From Phycisphaerae bacterium (GTDB lineage Bacteria; Planctomycetota; Phycisphaerae; Phycisphaerales; UBA1924): 64,000 nucleotides of DNA. The position numbers and the translations under genes were made by a program. Of this stretch, positions 25,813 through 36,047 are shown in pieces (within the stretch, counting starts at the first letter, position 1; each line of letters begins with the position of its first letter). The notes beneath the pieces are model-generated. The model was not told the DNA's origin. It saw only the letters and a list, made by a program, of their open reading frames with translations, and made no database searches. The DNA is taken from the NCBI GenBank assembly GCA_022180725.1, contig BQMO01000012.1, positions 43,734 to 107,733 on the forward strand, read 5' to 3'.

Positions 25813-26346
25813 TCATCGTGCCCGACGCTCCGCGGCGTGATCCTCTTCCGCCGCCACCAAGTCGCTGTACGACCGATCAATCGGCTCGCCCAGCACGGGC
25901 GTCAACGCCCGGCGGATCTCCTCGAGCGCGTGCCGCGCGCGGCCCTCGGGCATGTCGCGCGTGACCAGCGATTCGAGCTCCAGAAACCGCCCCAACCGCT
26001 CCACATCGTCCAGGTGCACCCGCACGCTCCCGCGCATCCACAACTCCCGCCGCTTGCGCACCACCACCCACACCGGCAGCGGCTCGGTGCCGTACCGCTC
26101 CAGCGCCCGCGGCTCGTCCAGAATCGTGAAATCGCTCACCTTCGGCCCGGACTGATTCGGCCGGGCGTAAAAAATCCACTCTGGCGGCTCGTCGTCCGTC
26201 TCCCGACGCTTCAATCGCCCGTCCGGCACGCGAAAGTACGTGTCCACCTGCCCGAACTCGAGGATGCGCGTGGCCCCGAGCGCCCGCAGGATGGCCCGGG
26301 CCAGGTCCGGGTCGCGCAACTCCGCCTTGAACTCCACGTTCCGCAC
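25813..26346 (-). CDS. CYTH domain protein (class IV adenylate cyclase-like)
   Basis: The product has 177 residues from the GTG at 26346, where RNVEFKAELRD gives the CYTH N-terminal acidic/basic strand. Further family blocks are QVDTYFRVPDGRLKRRE and VHLDDVERLGRFLELE. The fold is a beta tunnel that binds triphosphates; members are class IV adenylate cyclases, thiamine triphosphatases or tripolyphosphatases. The wording of the central blocks is closest to the bacterial class IV cyclase group, but activity cannot be settled by eye. Confidence 0.8.
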   Translation of the reverse strand: MRNVEFKAELRDPDLARAILRALGATRILEFGQVDTYFRVPDGRLKRRETDDEPPEWIFYARPNQSGPKVSDFTILDEPRALERYGTEPLPVWVVVRKRRELWMRGSVRVHLDDVERLGRFLELESLVTRDMPEGRARHALEEIRRALTPVLGEPIDRSYSDLVAAEEDHAAERRAR

Positions 26347-26419
26347 GGGCAGAGCGTAGCGACCTTCCCCACGCCGACGACGAATCCGCGCGTCGCGGCG
26401 CACCGCGGAGGCGGCCGTG

Positions 26420-28540
26420 CTATTCGTGACCGACCGAAGGCTCGATCAGGTCCGGGTGCAGATACGTACCCACCTGCTCGCCGACTTTGGGCTCCTCCAC
26501 GGGCCGCGCGTGCCGCCGCGCGAACGCGTCGTTGCGCACGCCCGTGACCGTCCACGACACCTTCAGCCCGGGCGTGCCCCCCGCGATGCTGAACCGGTTG
26601 TCATTCACCTCCGCCGCCACGTGCAGCATCGGCGCCGCCCCGCCCACGGGCGTCAACTGATACTGAAACTCGCGATTGATGGCCTCGAAGTACGCGGGCA
26701 ACTCCACCGTGGCCTCGCCCTGCGCGTCGAGCACCACGCCGCCCCGATAGATCAGCAGCGCCTCGGGCCCTTCCGCCGAGAAGTGGTTCAGGTACTTGTT
26801 GGCCGGGTCGAGCGGGTGATCGATGTGAAACGCCTTGAGCCCCGAGGCGCCCAGGTGTCCCTCGGCGTACACGCCCCACCCGTTCGTCAGGCTGTTCGTC
26901 CGCCCGATGACGCCCGCGTTGCTCCCGCTGTTCGACGTGGCGTGCCCGAAGACCGCGGCCCCCGCCGTGCTCGCCGTCTCGGCGAACACCCCGCGTGCCG
27001 TCGCCCCGCTCGTCGCCGTGTTCCGCGCTACCACCGCCATACCCGACGTGCTCGCGACCTCCGCCTTCACGCCGATCGTCGAACCCGACGTCGAACGCGA
27101 GAGGCCCAGCACGCCCACGCCCGAGGTGCTCGACGTGTCCCCGCTCACGCCCACCGCCGCGCCCGTCGCCGCGGTAGACTTGCCCAGCACGCCGAAGCCG
27201 TCCGGGCTGTTCGACTCTCCGCTCACACCGATCACAGCCCCGCTCGTGGCCGCGGCTCTTGCAAACAGTCCGTTGCCCGACGCCGCGAGCACGTGCAGCC
27301 GGTGCGCCGGCGTCGCGGTCCCCACGCCCACGTTGCCCGTCGTGAACGTGAGATTCCCGCCCGAGGCCGTCCACCCACCCATGCCCCCGCTCCCCACCCA
27401 GGCGCCGTTCGCGTCGATGACCGTCACGCCGTTGATCGACACGGCCCCCACCACGTCGAGCGCCGTCGCCGGGTTCTGCGTTCCGATCCCCACGCGGCCG
27501 CTGAAATAGTTCCGCGCTCCCACGAAGAACCCCGCGAAGCCCGTGGGGCTGGGATTCTCGCCCATGACGGCCCGCGTATTGCCCGTGTTCGTCGTCGTGC
27601 GGCCGTACACCCCCACGCCCTCGCTGCTCACGCTCTCGAAGTATCCGCCGTAGGTCAGCCCCGTTGTCGAGTACGTCGTCCCGTACACCCCGCGCCCCTG
27701 GTTGCTCAGGCTCTGCCCCAGCACGCCGTACGTCAGGCCCGTGGTCGTCGTCGTCTTCCCGAACACCCCGCGCCCGCTCACGCTGGCGCTTTCCCCGAAC
27801 ACTCCGTAGCAGGTGCCCGCGGCCGAGGTTGATTCCCCCTTGATCGCCGCCGTTCCGAACACGGTGGACGTGTTCTGCGCGCGGATGAGCCAGTTCGGGC
27901 TGACGGCGGAGAGCACCAGCGGCACAGGCAGCCTCGCGGAGCTCAGCGTCCCGCTGCTCACATTCGCCGCGTTCAGCCCCGTCAGCCCCGCGCCCGAACC
28001 CGCGAAGACGTTGCCCGCGTTGTTCAGCGTCAACGCGGTCGTGTATGTCCCGCCCAGCCGCCCCGCGGGAATCGTCCCGCTCGTGAGGTTCGACGCGTTC
28101 TGATAGAACGCGGGCCCCTGCCCGTTCAGTGTTGTGGCGTTGCCCGCGGTCATTGCGTACATCGCGGTCGGCACGGCGAGCAGTTCGCGTCGAGGCGACA
28201 AGGTCACATAGCCCGATTCGTCCGAGCACGTCAGCCCCGTATCGGCCCGTTGCTCGATCTCGAGGTACCGACGCGTCTCGCCGAAGACCGCGCCGAAGTC
28301 CAGTTCCGCGGAGAACGCGCCGTCCGTCACGCTCACGTCGTTCGCGCAGAGCGTCGGCCCCTGCTGCGCTCCGCCCGTGGGCGCGTCGAACAGCCGGAAG
28401 CGAAGGTCGTACGTGCCGGTCAGGGGTGCGCCCAGGTCGCCCCCGTGCAGAAACCCGGTACCCAGCGGCTGCCCGACCGCCGCGCTGCCGACCACGCCCG
28501 ACACCACCGCCGCCCACGCCGCCGCGCGAATCCGAGTCAT
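26420..28540 (-). CDS. Exported fibre-like surface protein with degenerate GVxG repeats
   Basis: It is 706 residues from ATG 28540, with GGAG eight bases upstream and a signal peptide (MTRIRAAAWAAVVSGVVGSAAVG). The central 450 residues are composed of loose repeats of the type TSGxGVxGxSxSTSGxTxGV (for example at 470-590), low in charge and rich in Ser, Thr, Gly and Val, suggesting a beta-helical or beta-fibre stalk. The last 120 residues (FSAEGPEALLIYRGGVVLD, YFEAINREFQYQLTPVGG, IAGGTPGLKVSWTVTG) form a conserved C-terminal module seen at the end of several bacterial surface fibres. No LPXTG or PEP-CTERM tail is present. Its role in surface structure or adhesion is inferred. Confidence 0.75.
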   Translation of the reverse strand: MTRIRAAAWAAVVSGVVGSAAVGQPLGTGFLHGGDLGAPLTGTYDLRFRLFDAPTGGAQQGPTLCANDVSVTDGAFSAELDFGAVFGETRRYLEIEQRADTGLTCSDESGYVTLSPRRELLAVPTAMYAMTAGNATTLNGQGPAFYQNASNLTSGTIPAGRLGGTYTTALTLNNAGNVFAGSGAGLTGLNAANVSSGTLSSARLPVPLVLSAVSPNWLIRAQNTSTVFGTAAIKGESTSAAGTCYGVFGESASVSGRGVFGKTTTTTGLTYGVLGQSLSNQGRGVYGTTYSTTGLTYGGYFESVSSEGVGVYGRTTTNTGNTRAVMGENPSPTGFAGFFVGARNYFSGRVGIGTQNPATALDVVGAVSINGVTVIDANGAWVGSGGMGGWTASGGNLTFTTGNVGVGTATPAHRLHVLAASGNGLFARAAATSGAVIGVSGESNSPDGFGVLGKSTAATGAAVGVSGDTSSTSGVGVLGLSRSTSGSTIGVKAEVASTSGMAVVARNTATSGATARGVFAETASTAGAAVFGHATSNSGSNAGVIGRTNSLTNGWGVYAEGHLGASGLKAFHIDHPLDPANKYLNHFSAEGPEALLIYRGGVVLDAQGEATVELPAYFEAINREFQYQLTPVGGAAPMLHVAAEVNDNRFSIAGGTPGLKVSWTVTGVRNDAFARRHARPVEEPKVGEQVGTYLHPDLIEPSVGHE

Positions 28541-28638
28541 CGTGTTGCTCCACTTCGTTGCGTGATCGTCGCCGAGCGTCTCGGCCGCCCGTCGCCCCGC
28601 CGGGTTGATCGCCGCGTTCGGCACAAGCGTAGCCCGCC

Positions 28639-30873
<2,235 letters not shown>

Positions 30874-30955
30874 CTACGACAGCGCCGGGCGCCGCCAAGC
30901 CCGCCTTGATAGATCCTGGAATGTCCAGCGCTCCCGGCCCGCCATGCACAGGGCC

Positions 30956-32137
30956 TCACAGCAGCGGGTTCTTCGCGCCGTGGCGGTACTCGGCCGTTGG
31001 GCTGAGGTTCGGCATCGGGTTCAGGTACACGTCGGTGTGCAGTTCGCTCGCGTCGGGCACGGGGCTGTTCTCGGCAAACTCCATCGCGTGCCTCACCTGC
31101 TCCTTGATGGACGTCTGGAGATCGGTAAAGGCCTGCTCGCTCAGCACCGGCGTACTGTCCTTGTTCTTGCGCTCGTTCATGAGCACGTGCGCCATGCGGT
31201 CGATCGAGTCCTTGCTCTTGAACTGCTCGACCTCGTCCTTCGTGCGGTACTTCTGCGGGTCGGACATCGAGTGCCCGAGGTACCGATACGTCTTGAGATC
31301 CACGAACGCCGGCTTCTGGTTCTCGCGGCACCAATCGACCAGCGGCTTGAAGGCGTCGTACAGGTCGATCACGTCGAACCCGTCGATGATCTCGCCGCGC
31401 ATGCCGTACGCCTCGGCCTTCTTCGTCAGGTCGTGCGCCATCGTTGTCCCGCGCGCGATCGCCGTACCCATCGAGTACCCGTTGTTCTCGACGATGTAGA
31501 TCACGGGGATATCCCACAGCCCGGCGAGGTTCATCGATTCGTGCAGCACGCCCTGGTTCAGCGCCCCGTCGCCCAGGTACGTCAGGCAAACCTTCTTCTT
31601 CGCCGGTGTCGCCCCGGTCACGCCCGGGTTCGCCAGCGGCCGCTTGAGCACTTCCCATTCGTACCGCGCCGCGAAAGCCAGCCCCGTACCTAGGGCCGTC
31701 TGCGCCCCCACGATGCCGTGCCCCCCGAAGAGCCAGTGCGGCTTGTCGAACATGTGCATCGACCCGCCCTTGCCCTTGGCGCACCCCGTCGCCTTGCCGA
31801 ACATCTCGGCCATGCACGCGCCGGGGTCCATCCCGCGGGCCAGCGCGTGCCCGTGGTCGCGGTAGGCCGTCACGATCGGGTCGTCGGGGTTCGTCGCCGC
31901 GATCGTGCCGACCGCCGCGGCCTCCTGCCCGGTGTACAAGTGGCAGAACCCGCCGATCTTCGCCTGCTGGTATGCTTGGGCACAGCGATTCTCGAACTCC
32001 CGGATCAGCATCATGTCGCGCAGCCACTGCACGAGTGTCGCCGCGGGGAGCGCATCGCTCGAACGCCCGCCCGTGTTCGGCCTGGTTCGTGGTGCGGGGG
32101 CGGTGGTCATCTTCAACTCCGCGGCGGCGTGCGACAT
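30956..32137 (-). CDS. pdhA: Pyruvate dehydrogenase E1 component, alpha subunit
   Basis: It is 393 residues from ATG 32137, with AAGGA seven bases upstream; an ATG at 32170 lacks a ribosome site. It shows YRDHGHALARGMDP and the thiamine-diphosphate motif GDGALNQGVLHESMNLA...VENN (GDG to NN). Together with a beta subunit it decarboxylates pyruvate and reductively acetylates the E2 lipoyl domain. No pdhB or E2 gene is adjacent in the window, so the complex is encoded at more than one locus. Confidence 0.92.
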   Translation of the reverse strand: MSHAAAELKMTTAPAPRTRPNTGGRSSDALPAATLVQWLRDMMLIREFENRCAQAYQQAKIGGFCHLYTGQEAAAVGTIAATNPDDPIVTAYRDHGHALARGMDPGACMAEMFGKATGCAKGKGGSMHMFDKPHWLFGGHGIVGAQTALGTGLAFAARYEWEVLKRPLANPGVTGATPAKKKVCLTYLGDGALNQGVLHESMNLAGLWDIPVIYIVENNGYSMGTAIARGTTMAHDLTKKAEAYGMRGEIIDGFDVIDLYDAFKPLVDWCRENQKPAFVDLKTYRYLGHSMSDPQKYRTKDEVEQFKSKDSIDRMAHVLMNERKNKDSTPVLSEQAFTDLQTSIKEQVRHAMEFAENSPVPDASELHTDVYLNPMPNLSPTAEYRHGAKNPLL

Positions 32138-32226
32138 GCGTCGTCCTTCACATTCGTGATTCGCCTCCATTCGGATCGACCAATTCCGTTCGGTGTTTGA
32201 GCGGAATCCGGCGAATTCACGCGGGT

Positions 32227-32232
32227 ATCATA
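32227..32232 (-). promoter_or_regulatory. Possible -10 box of the pdhA promoter
   Basis: On the minus strand TATGAT occurs about 90 bases before the pdhA start, in a locally AT-richer stretch. No good -35 box lies 16-18 bases further upstream. A small inverted repeat (CATGC-GT-GCATG, 32238-32249) sits directly behind it. Weak evidence only. Confidence 0.3.
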
Positions 32233-32268
32233 CGGGGCATGCGTGCATGAAGCGATGGGGCGATGGGT

Positions 32269-33330
32269 TTACGTCAGCCAGCGGCCGCCATCAACACGGA
32301 TGATCTCACCGGTGACATACGTGGCCTCGAGCGCCAGCCATCGCACGGCCTTGGCGGCGTCGTCGGGGGCCCCCGCCCGCCCCAGAGGAATCCGCCGAAG
32401 GTACTTCGCCTGCTCGTCCGGGTGCGCATCTTCGCCATCCTCGGGCCACGCCACCACCCCGGGCGCCACCGCGTTCACCCGCACCTGCGGCGCCAGGTCT
32501 CGTGCCAGGCAGTACACCATGTCCACCAGCGCCGCCTTCGACATCGAGTACGCGGAGAAGTCCTTGCGCGGGCGGCCCATCGCGTGAATGTCCGCCATCG
32601 CCACCACGCACGCGCCCCCCTTCAACCGCGAGAGCCGCAGCAGCGGCGCGAGTTTCGCCGACAGCACCAGCGGCGCCCCGGCATTGATCCGGAACTGCGT
32701 CAGCAGCACCTCGGGGCTGATTTCGTCCAGAGGCGTCGGCTCGTACTTCGACGCGTTGTGCACCAGAATGTCCAGATGCGAGAGCATCTCGGCCCGTTCC
32801 TCGCCGAAAGACGCCACCGCCGTAAGGTCGTTGAGGTCCAGTTGGTAGAACGACACGCTCGACCCGAGGTCGGCCAGTTCCGCGGCCAGCGCGTGGGCAT
32901 CATCGGCGCTGGCGTTGTACGTGAAGATGATGTCGCACCCCGCGCGCGCGAGTTCAAGACAGATCGCCCGCCCCACGCGCCGCGCCGCCCCGGTGACCAG
33001 CGCCAAGGGCCGCCCCTCGGTCCGCTCGCCCGGCGGCAGGGGCTTGGGTTCGCCCGCGGGAATGTCCCCCGGCGCGGGCGTCGCCGCGCGCCGCCCGGCC
33101 TCTTCCCATGGATCGACCCGCGGCGCGGACTCTGCTGCGGAAACGCGGGCGCGATGCTCCGCCTCCGCCGCACGGTCGCGCAGCCGGCGCCGGTGGAGCA
33201 TCAGCCCCACGAGCGCCACGAGCATCAGTACCCCGATGAGCGCGACGATCATCGTCCAGAACGCCGCCGACCCGGCCTGGTCCGGGGTCAGACGCTTCGG
33301 CACGTCGGGTTGCACCGCAGTCGCGATCAT
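32269..33330 (-). CDS. Membrane-anchored SDR oxidoreductase, pteridine-reductase-like
   Basis: The product has 353 residues from ATG 33330. Residues about 22-47 form a membrane helix, followed by a charged/proline-rich linker to about residue 105. The SDR domain starts at VTGAARRVGRAICLELA, the double-Arg Rossmann motif of pteridine reductases, which favour NADPH. The active site reads DIHAMG...YSMSK: Asp replaces the usual Ser, followed by Tyr-x-x-x-Lys, as in PTR1-type enzymes. It would reduce pterin-like or other carbonyl substrates at the membrane face; anchoring is unusual for this family. Confidence 0.8.
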   Translation of the reverse strand: MIATAVQPDVPKRLTPDQAGSAAFWTMIVALIGVLMLVALVGLMLHRRRLRDRAAEAEHRARVSAAESAPRVDPWEEAGRRAATPAPGDIPAGEPKPLPPGERTEGRPLALVTGAARRVGRAICLELARAGCDIIFTYNASADDAHALAAELADLGSSVSFYQLDLNDLTAVASFGEERAEMLSHLDILVHNASKYEPTPLDEISPEVLLTQFRINAGAPLVLSAKLAPLLRLSRLKGGACVVAMADIHAMGRPRKDFSAYSMSKAALVDMVYCLARDLAPQVRVNAVAPGVVAWPEDGEDAHPDEQAKYLRRIPLGRAGAPDDAAKAVRWLALEATYVTGEIIRVDGGRWLT

Positions 33331-33393
33331 GCGCGGGCATGATACTGGAAGCACCGCCCGTTGTCGCGGCGTCGCACGCCCGCCGCCTCGGGC

Positions 33394-33936
33394 TTACTTT
33401 TTCCGCGTCATGGTAAAGACCGGGCTGTGATCCGCCACGGCCTCACCCCGCACGAACGACTTCCATGCCGCGTCAACCTTGTCCGGGCCGCTCATGGTGA
33501 TCGTCAGTTCGCCCATGTACTTCTCGTCCGCGGCCTTGAGGTTCGTCACCGAGTCGAACTTCAGGGCGATCTCGCCCGGTCTGGTCGCCGTCGCCCGCAT
33601 GCGGGGCTGATTCCCGGCGGCGCAGTAGTGCGTCATGACCAACGTCGGGCCGTCCATGTGGTACACGTTCGTCATCTCGTGCGGCGAGCCGGGGAACATC
33701 ACCTCGCGCACCACCGACCCGCTCGACGACACCGTGAACACCGCCGCGACAAACTTCGTGCCTTGATCGTCCGTCATCTCCCATGTGCCTTCGAGGGCCT
33801 TGACCTGATCGAGGAGCAATGCCGACTGCTCGGCCGTCGCCGCGGGGACAACCTTCGCCCGTCCGCCCGCCGCGCAGCCGATCAGACTTCCAGCTGCCAC
33901 GATCCACACCCACATGAACATGGACTTTCGGATCAT
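33394..33936 (-). CDS. Small lipoprotein, DUF1579-like
   Basis: From ATG 33936, with GGGAG eight bases upstream, the product has 180 residues. A lipobox (GSLIGC, Cys about residue 20) directs lipidation. The mature part begins ALEGTWEMTDDQGTKF and contains beta-rich segments similar to the DUF1579 lipocalin-like barrel. It was probably exported to the periplasm or outer membrane. The ligand is unknown. Confidence 0.68.
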   Translation of the reverse strand: MIRKSMFMWVWIVAAGSLIGCAAGGRAKVVPAATAEQSALLLDQVKALEGTWEMTDDQGTKFVAAVFTVSSSGSVVREVMFPGSPHEMTNVYHMDGPTLVMTHYCAAGNQPRMRATATRPGEIALKFDSVTNLKAADEKYMGELTITMSGPDKVDAAWKSFVRGEAVADHSPVFTMTRKK

Positions 33937-34034
33937 CGGACATCTCCCAGCGGCCCCACCCCAAGGCGAACGCGCGTGGATTGTACACGAATCGCGGTGC
34001 ATTATGCGGCATTGTCTCGGCATGTCGTGTCGCT

Positions 34035-34478
34035 TCACAGCCACTTGATGCACGCCACACCGGCCAGCATCAGCCCGACGCCGATCCACCGCCCTGGCGT
34101 CAGCGCCCGCGCTTCCAGCCCGACCCACCCGTAGTGATCAATGATCGCCGAGGCGACCATCTGCCCGAGGATGGCCGCCGCCAGGAACAGCAGCACCCCC
34201 AGCCGCGGCGCGAGCAAGACCGTCGACGCGACAAACCCCGCGCCGATCACACCCCCGCCCCACGCCCACCACGGCATGCTCGCCAGGTGCTCAACCCGCG
34301 GCACGGGCGTGCGCGCGCCCAGGCACATCACGATCACCGTCAGCGTCCCCATCACGAAACTCAGCAGCGACGCGTGCAGGGGCGAGGGGAGTGCCTTGGC
34401 CGCCTGCACGTTCATGCCCGCCTGCACGGGGATCGACGCACCGGCAAGAATCGCGAGAACAACGAGGAAGAGTTGCAT
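34035..34478 (-). CDS. DMT-superfamily membrane protein, YdcZ (DUF606) type
   Basis: It is 147 residues with five predicted membrane helices. Landmarks such as VLAILAGASIPVQAGMN near the start and GRWIGVGLMLAGV at the end match the short DUF606/YdcZ members, which represent half of a drug/metabolite transporter and may function as dimers. Substrate unknown. Confidence 0.78.
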   Translation of the reverse strand: MQLFLVVLAILAGASIPVQAGMNVQAAKALPSPLHASLLSFVMGTLTVIVMCLGARTPVPRVEHLASMPWWAWGGGVIGAGFVASTVLLAPRLGVLLFLAAAILGQMVASAIIDHYGWVGLEARALTPGRWIGVGLMLAGVACIKWL

Positions 34479-34499
34479 CCGCGATTGTTGCCCGCCCTG

Positions 34500-35000
34500 C
34501 TACGGGCCGCCGGGGGGCGTGACCTCTTCCGGCACGGGCGCCGTCGGCTTCATCACGTCGATCACCGCCCCGCCGTTGTCTACCACGAACTGCAATGATG
34601 TGAACACGCGGGGCGAACCCGGCATGTCGGTCACCGAGAAGCGAATCACCCCGCTGCCCTTCGGCCCGGTGACCGGCAGCCGCACGTTCAGCGTCGTCAC
34701 CCCGCCCGTCGTTCCGATATTGCCCTGCACCATCCACCCCGGAGTGAGCGGCGTGCCCACGATCGCCGCGACACGCGGGTCCGCCTCGACTTTCGTGAGC
34801 GCCTCCTGCGTGGCGGGATGGTCGCGGAACACCCGCATCGCCGCCCAGACGAACCCGCCCGCGCACGTTATCCCCACGCCAACCACGAGCACCACTGATG
34901 CGATGACGACCCACACGGCGTTGCGGGAGAGCCATCCCTTGCGCTCCGGCTCGCCGGTCCAGGGGACGTCAGGGGGCGGGACCATCGTCGGGGTGCTCAT
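34500..35000 (-). CDS. Coa1/Tim21-like membrane protein
   Basis: The product has 166 residues from ATG 35000 with GGAGG four bases upstream. A membrane helix (about residues 30-55) is followed by a conserved domain: ALTKVEADPRVAAIVGTPL, GNIGTTGGVTTLNVRLPVTG and GVIRFSVTDMPG. This matches the cytochrome oxidase assembly factor Coa1 family, although in bacteria the function is undefined. The gene starts 55 bases from the divergent SseB-like gene. Confidence 0.72.
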   Translation of the reverse strand: MSTPTMVPPPDVPWTGEPERKGWLSRNAVWVVIASVVLVVGVGITCAGGFVWAAMRVFRDHPATQEALTKVEADPRVAAIVGTPLTPGWMVQGNIGTTGGVTTLNVRLPVTGPKGSGVIRFSVTDMPGSPRVFTSLQFVVDNGGAVIDVMKPTAPVPEEVTPPGGP

Positions 35001-35054
35001 GGGGCCTCCGGCACGCGGGGGCGGCGGGTGGTAGACTGCCCCGGGAGCAACCAT

Positions 35055-35489
35055 ATGGACCAGGACATTGACGCGTTGGTCGAGGCCTCGCAGAACGGCG
35101 TGAACAAGACCGCCGAGCAATCCCTCTGGCGCACGGTACTCAATCTGCGCGAGTGGTACTTCGTCGCCCGGGGCGCCGGCGACGACGCCGAGCCGGTCAT
35201 CGGCGCGCTCGAAGGCAAGTCCGCCCTGCTCGTCTTCACCGACGAGGAACGGGCCGCCATGTTCGCCAAGCGCCGGAACATGCGCGCCAGCGATGCCCGC
35301 GGCTCGGCCCGGGATGCGGGAAGCATGGAAGGCATGGTCCTCACCATGGACGTTCCTGATGCCCTGGCCTACTGCGAAGACCTTGCCAATGCGGGAGTTG
35401 AGTGGGCTTTGTTCAACAACGGTGGGTACTCGTTCCAGTGCTCGCTCATCGACCTCAAGGGCAAGGCGGCCCAATACAAGGGTCGATAA
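35055..35489 (+). CDS. Conserved small protein, SseB N-terminal-like
   Basis: It is 144 residues from ATG 35055 with GGGAG seven bases upstream. The core WYFVARG...PVIGALEGKSALLVFTDEERAAMFA resembles the SseB N-terminal family of small alpha/beta proteins. It has no signal peptide or membrane segment and no known activity. A DUF5684 gene follows. Confidence 0.55.
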   Translation: MDQDIDALVEASQNGVNKTAEQSLWRTVLNLREWYFVARGAGDDAEPVIGALEGKSALLVFTDEERAAMFAKRRNMRASDARGSARDAGSMEGMVLTMDVPDALAYCEDLANAGVEWALFNNGGYSFQCSLIDLKGKAAQYKGR

Positions 35490-35562
35490 CTCCAGAAAGT
35501 AATCGGACCTGGCCGAAACAAGGGGCGGCCCCGCTCTCGGGGCCATTCAAAGGAGCAATCCC

Positions 35563-35958
35563 ATGACAGAGTGGGCCATGTTGAACTTGGCACAGAGCGG
35601 CGGGGGCGGCGGGGCCGGGGGGCTGATCATCCTGGTAATCTACCTCGCGCTCATCGTGGTGATGATCGCCGGGATGTGGAAGATGTTCGCCAAGGCCGGG
35701 CAGCCCGGCTGGGCCGCCATCATCCCGATTTTCAACATCTACATCCTCTGCAAAATCGTCAACCGCCCCTGGTGGTGGCTCATCCTCTTCTTCATTCCCA
35801 TCGTCAGCATCATCGCCGCCATCGTCATCATGCTCGACCTGGCCAAGTCGTTCGGTAAGGGGGTCGGGTTCGCCGTCGGGCTGATCCTGCTCGGGCCGAT
35901 CTTCATCTGCATCCTGGGCTTCGGGGACGCCAAGTACACCCCCATCGCCCGGGCCTAA
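35563..35958 (+). CDS. DUF5684 membrane protein
   Basis: The 131-residue product has an N-terminal glycine-rich stretch and three membrane helices. The family core AKAGQPGWAAIIPIFNIYILCKI...RPWWW is visible. The ATG has AAGGAG upstream. Members are small membrane proteins without an assigned role and often fuse to signal peptidases. A strong terminator follows at 35986. Confidence 0.8.
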   Translation: MTEWAMLNLAQSGGGGGAGGLIILVIYLALIVVMIAGMWKMFAKAGQPGWAAIIPIFNIYILCKIVNRPWWWLILFFIPIVSIIAAIVIMLDLAKSFGKGVGFAVGLILLGPIFICILGFGDAKYTPIARA

Positions 35959-35985
35959 GCCTCGCCTTCACCGTGGCAGAACGAT

Positions 35986-36014
35986 CAGGCAGGCGCCCGG
36001 CGCCTGCCTGTTTT
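35986..36014 (+). terminator. Intrinsic terminator after the DUF5684 gene
   Basis: CAGGCAGGCG pairs perfectly with CGCCTGCCTG around a five-base loop and is followed by TTTT. It lies 28 bases past the stop of the DUF5684 gene. The minus strand has no T tract, so it acts only in the plus direction. Confidence 0.85.
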
Positions 36015-36047
36015 CATTCCGGTGTTTCTCCGCCCGTTGGTCACGCG

